From contig CAZYMB010000010.1 in assembly GCA_964648795.1 (NCBI GenBank), positions 8,421 through 72,420 of the forward strand: a stretch of DNA of 64,000 nucleotides, given 5' to 3'. This DNA comes from JAHDDW01 sp964648795 (GTDB taxonomy: Bacteria; Actinomycetota; Acidimicrobiia; Acidimicrobiales; SZUA-35). This document shows positions 61,194-64,000 of the stretch, piece by piece (the first letter of the stretch is position 1; every line of letters begins with the position of its first letter). The notes below the pieces were generated by a model. The model was not told where the DNA came from, did not search any database, and saw only the letters and a program-made list of their open reading frames with translations. Made by a program: the position numbers and the translations under genes.

Positions 61194-61199
61194 TAGGGT
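61194..61199 (+). promoter_or_regulatory. -10 element, leaderless promoter of glpX
   Basis: TAGGGT, 7 nt, then ATG at 61207; no ribosome-binding site is present. An earlier in-frame start at 61186 would lie upstream of this element. Confidence 0.5.
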
Positions 61200-61206
61200 C
61201 TGTTGC

Positions 61207-62184
61207 ATGTCAGATAAGCATGTAAAGCCAGACCGAAACCTCGCTCTTGAGTTAGTACGCACAACTGAGGCAGCAGCCATTGCTGCAGCACGATTTATGG
61301 GACGAGGTGACAAGAACCAGGCTGATCAAGCCGCCGTCGATGCTATGCGTCACATGCTTAGTGGCGTGGAGATGGACGGTCTGGTTGTTATTGGCGAGGG
61401 GGAGAAAGATGAAGCGCCCATGCTCTTTAACGGCGAACATATTGGTAACGGACAACCACCTCACACTGATGTTGCCGTTGACCCAGTAGACGGAACAACT
61501 CTTACCGCTCAGGGCCAAGCTGGCGCAATAGCAGTAATCGCTGTTGCGGACCGTGGCTCTATGTTCGACCCCGGACCATTCTTCTACATGGACAAGATCG
61601 CCGTCGGTCCACAGGGTGTTGGCGTGGTCGATCTGAACCTTTCCGTTGCAGAAAATATCACAGCACTTGCCAAAGCTTTGGGTAAACCACCGTGCGATAT
61701 CACGGCAGTGGTTTTGGAACGTCCACGTCATGAAGAATTGATTGCAGAGATTAGAGCAACCAGTGCACGCATTAGTTTGATAAAGGACGGAGATGTTGCA
61801 GGCGCAATAGCTGCAGCATCCCCAGACTCAGGTATAGACATTCTGTTTGGAATCGGTGGCACCCCTGAAGCTGTCATAACCGCAGCAGCGCTCAAAGCTA
61901 TGGGCGGCGACCTACAGGGACGTCTTTGGTTCGAGAATGACAAAGAAAAGCAACAAGCAGTAGAACTTGGCTACGACACAGAGAAAGTGCTGCAACTAGA
62001 CGACTTAATCACTTCAGATAACTCTTTCTTCGCAGCAACTGGAATTACAAGCGGCGACCTATTAAATGGCGTCAAGTTCGACAGCGGACGCATCACCACA
62101 AACTCGCTCGTCATGAGAGCACGGTCCGGAACAGTCCGACTAATAGAAGGCCACCACCGCCCCGCCAAGTTCGAAGACCAGTAG
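61207..62184 (+). CDS. glpX: Class II fructose-1,6-bisphosphatase
   Basis: About 325 residues from the ATG at 61207, placed by the leaderless -10 element. It removes the 1-phosphate of fructose 1,6-bisphosphate in gluconeogenesis. Visible GlpX motifs: LVRTTEAAAIAAARFMGRGDKN, VVIGEGEKDEAPML, DVAVDPVDGTTLTAQG (metal site), LFGIGGTPEAVITAAALKAMGG and GVKFDSGRITTNSLVMR. It is the main FBPase type of Actinobacteria. It stands alone and is convergent with the oxygenase-like gene (12-bp gap). Confidence 0.96.
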   Translation: MSDKHVKPDRNLALELVRTTEAAAIAAARFMGRGDKNQADQAAVDAMRHMLSGVEMDGLVVIGEGEKDEAPMLFNGEHIGNGQPPHTDVAVDPVDGTTLTAQGQAGAIAVIAVADRGSMFDPGPFFYMDKIAVGPQGVGVVDLNLSVAENITALAKALGKPPCDITAVVLERPRHEELIAEIRATSARISLIKDGDVAGAIAAASPDSGIDILFGIGGTPEAVITAAALKAMGGDLQGRLWFENDKEKQQAVELGYDTEKVLQLDDLITSDNSFFAATGITSGDLLNGVKFDSGRITTNSLVMRARSGTVRLIEGHHRPAKFEDQ

Positions 62185-62196
62185 TAACTGTGCCCC

Positions 62197-62940
62197 TTAG
62201 AGCGATAGGTGTACACCGTTGCTGAGCACGCCATTGCCCATAGGCGCAGGCCCAACCCTAAAATCGTGCCCAACTTTAGGCGAGCGATCAGGAAGCACGA
62301 CAGAACCCAATTCATACTTTAAAAACTTCGCATTTGGGACCCGTGACAGCGGGACCTCCTGATTGAACTGCATCCTAACTCTATGCAGTGGGCTAGCACT
62401 AGGTGGCGAGTGTTCAGTTAGCGAGTCGAATAGCACCAAAGTCCAAGGCATCACTGTTTGTACACCCATCCAATTCTGATCATCTAGATAAGATAACTCG
62501 ACTTGATTTGATGGATCGCCGTTAAGATACTGCCGCTCAAAAAAGGTTGTACCTGGCACAGACGAACCTAGAATCGGCCAAGCTATAGTAGAAATGAGAT
62601 GGACCTTCGGATCTTCTGGATTGCCTTCGTCAAATTCATCTGTGTGAACGTCCCAACCCATTTCACGATAAGGAGGATCGATTGTAAGCCTGGTAGTCGA
62701 CCTGGGCAAGTCATCGGTTCCAAGTATTTCAGTAACCAGTCGATTGAATTCTACTATTGCAGCGCTAATGATACCGAAGCCACTAGTCAGTTCCTTAGCT
62801 TCACTATCGCTGAGCTGAACAGCTTCTTCTCCCCCAAGCCTAAACCTCTGAAGGACTTGGCCTTCAGCGACTGGATCAGCGGAATCCTTTAGATCCACGC
62901 ACACATACCGCCCACTATTGAATACTGGTATATTCCACAC
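62197..62940 (-). CDS. Unknown protein with 2-oxoglutarate/Fe(II) oxygenase-like metal triad
   Basis: The 247-residue cytoplasmic protein has no membrane segment. A candidate iron triad is visible: GWDVHTDEFDEG (His-x-Asp) and, about 80 residues later, LTEHSPPSASPLHRVRMQFNQ with a His and the following Arg that could bind 2-oxoglutarate. The surrounding strands (LISTIAWPILGSSVPGTTFF, VMPWTLVLFDSL) fit a jelly-roll. I infer a 2OG-Fe(II)-dioxygenase-like enzyme; no named family or substrate is recognised. It lies between glpX and the rRNA operon, without other partners. Confidence 0.55.
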   Translation of the reverse strand: MWNIPVFNSGRYVCVDLKDSADPVAEGQVLQRFRLGGEEAVQLSDSEAKELTSGFGIISAAIVEFNRLVTEILGTDDLPRSTTRLTIDPPYREMGWDVHTDEFDEGNPEDPKVHLISTIAWPILGSSVPGTTFFERQYLNGDPSNQVELSYLDDQNWMGVQTVMPWTLVLFDSLTEHSPPSASPLHRVRMQFNQEVPLSRVPNAKFLKYELGSVVLPDRSPKVGHDFRVGPAPMGNGVLSNGVHLSL

Positions 62941-63192
62941 CTTGATACCTCTACTCGATTCAACTTTGCTGTAAAGAGCAGCTCAGATTCTACAATCCGG
63001 GCGGTTTGGTTCACAACTCTGAAAGTGGTTTAGTCTGGTGCATAACTCAAAGCGAATACTGTACTTTTCCAGAACCTATAACACCGCAGCAACTGGCTTA
63101 ACTCAACGTGAGTCCCCTGACAGGTACACCTAGGTGCTAACCCTTCAGGCGAGACTGAGCTTGGCAACTAACCAGTCACCACAACTAAGTAA

Positions 63193-63222
63193 GCCCCACC
63201 GGAGATTTCTCTCGGGTGGGGC
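63193..63222 (-). terminator. Rho-independent terminator of the rRNA operon
   Basis: GCCCCACC (63193-63200) pairs with GGTGGGGC (63215-63222), with an inner GGAGA/TCTC extension. In the leftward transcript the stem is followed by TTACTTAGTT, directly after 5S. Confidence 0.85.
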
Positions 63223-63234
63223 TCATATAATAAT

Positions 63235-63349
63235 CCGGCGACGTCCTACTCTCCCAGGACTTCTCAGTCCAAGTACCATCGGCGCAGAAAAGCTTAACTT
63301 CTGTGTTCGGGATGGGAACAGGTGTGACCTTTTCGCAATAGCCACCGAA
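63235..63349 (-). rRNA. rrf: 5S ribosomal RNA
   Basis: On the minus strand the sequence begins TTCGGTGGCTATTGCGAAAA, contains CCCATCCCGAACACAG and the GATGGTACTTGG region, and ends GGGAGAGTAGGACGTCGCCG. The terminal helix pairs CGGTGGC with GTCGCCG. About 115 nt, complete. Confidence 0.95.
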
Positions 63350-63669
63350 ACTATTTGACGTTAGGCGAAACATCTAGCCTAACTATGTCGATCTCGTCTA
63401 GACATCCTATCGCTAGAACCTTTGTTACCAACTTTCGTTGGCTTCTTTGATCAGATTGCCAGAGATATCCGGCGGCGAGGCTATGGAACCTACATCTTTA
63501 CAAAGACAGTATCTAAATGTCTAAACAATAAGTGCTTCTTGAAGCACTGAATAGCGAGTATGAGCATAAATTAATCACTCTTAGGAACTCAATAAGTTCC
63601 AGCGAATAGTCCGATTTACATCGGGCTCTACTCAAAGTCAGTTTGATTAAACAAACTAATCCAAAATAA
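63350..63669 (-). other. 23S-5S spacer rich in hairpins, no tRNA
   Basis: This 320-bp spacer is long for a 23S-5S gap. It contains perfect or near-perfect hairpins: 63361-63382 (TTAGGC/GCCTAA), 63531-63548 (AGTGCTTC/GAAGCACT), 63584-63600 (GGAACT/AGTTCC), 63611-63624 (CCGAT/ATCGG) and 63640-63657 (AGTTTG/CAAACT). These may be RNase III or other processing signals. No tRNA cloverleaf or reading frame is apparent. Confidence 0.7.

Positions 63670-64000
<331 letters not shown>

Noticed and set aside
63350..63669. tRNA gene in the rRNA spacer
   Set aside because: The hairpins do not assemble into a cloverleaf, and no T-loop GTTCRANNC consensus in the right place was found.

Overview
The window looks like a chromosomal segment of a free-living Actinomycetota bacterium of moderate GC (mid to high 40s percent by eye). 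I base this on a CvnA/CvnB/CvnC-type kinase-roadblock-DUF742 operon, an actinobacterial SCO6880-type conjugation-like protein, a class II (GlpX) fructose bisphosphatase, a short decarboxylating 6-phosphogluconate dehydrogenase and many genes with leaderless-type promoters. An Acidimicrobiia-like lineage is plausible but cannot be proved here. I see no insertion sequence, integrase, prophage, CRISPR array or tRNA.

Layout. 1-3121: conservon-like signalling operon (minus), divergent DUF4388 gene. 3149-7881: M18 aminopeptidase, membrane pyrophosphatase, zinc metallopeptidase, lipoprotein. 7971-19283: a conjugation/type IV secretion-like membrane machine (VirB4-like ATPase, SCO6880-like protein, VirB6/TrbL-like protein, four VirB2/TrbC-like two-helix proteins) without relaxase or coupling protein, with an ApbE/ferric-reductase-like redox pair in the same operon and a degenerate GGDEF-EAL protein beside the pilin-like genes. 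19275-23839: SNF2 helicase and aquaporin. 23936-34097: PolX-like protein without a recognisable polymerase centre, degenerate GGDEF protein coupled to alanine racemase, small membrane proteins, AAA+ ATPase, two glycosyltransferases, a TrmA/RumA-like RNA methyltransferase and an unknown Asn/Pro-rich protein.

34235-42956 is the most notable part: ten tightly packed minus-strand genes that link an H-NOX haem nitric-oxide sensor and a hybrid HK-REC-HPt phosphorelay to a kinase that lost its phospho-acceptor histidine, three polysaccharide genes (GT4, flippase, GT2), a STAS / SpoIIE phosphatase / RsbW-like partner-switching module and a stand-alone response regulator. The arrangement suggests that NO or redox sensing controls surface polysaccharide by phosphorelay and partner switching.

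43068-54836 is an envelope region: a GT-C-like membrane protein with two cotranscribed secreted partners, an OmpR-type regulator, a thioredoxin-like lipoprotein, a secreted beta-propeller/lectin-like protein, two paralogous anchored proteins and a DUF1996 protein. A strongly foldable RNA candidate lies at 48721-48817. 54928-58029 is the oxidative pentose phosphate operon gnd-zwf-pgl with a perfect 15-bp dyad upstream. 58231-62940 holds a CDP-alcohol phosphatidyltransferase, a TVP38/flavin disulfide oxidoreductase pair, glpX and an oxygenase-like protein. 63193-64000 is the end of an rRNA operon on the minus strand: the 3' part of 23S, a long hairpin-rich spacer, 5S and a strong terminator.
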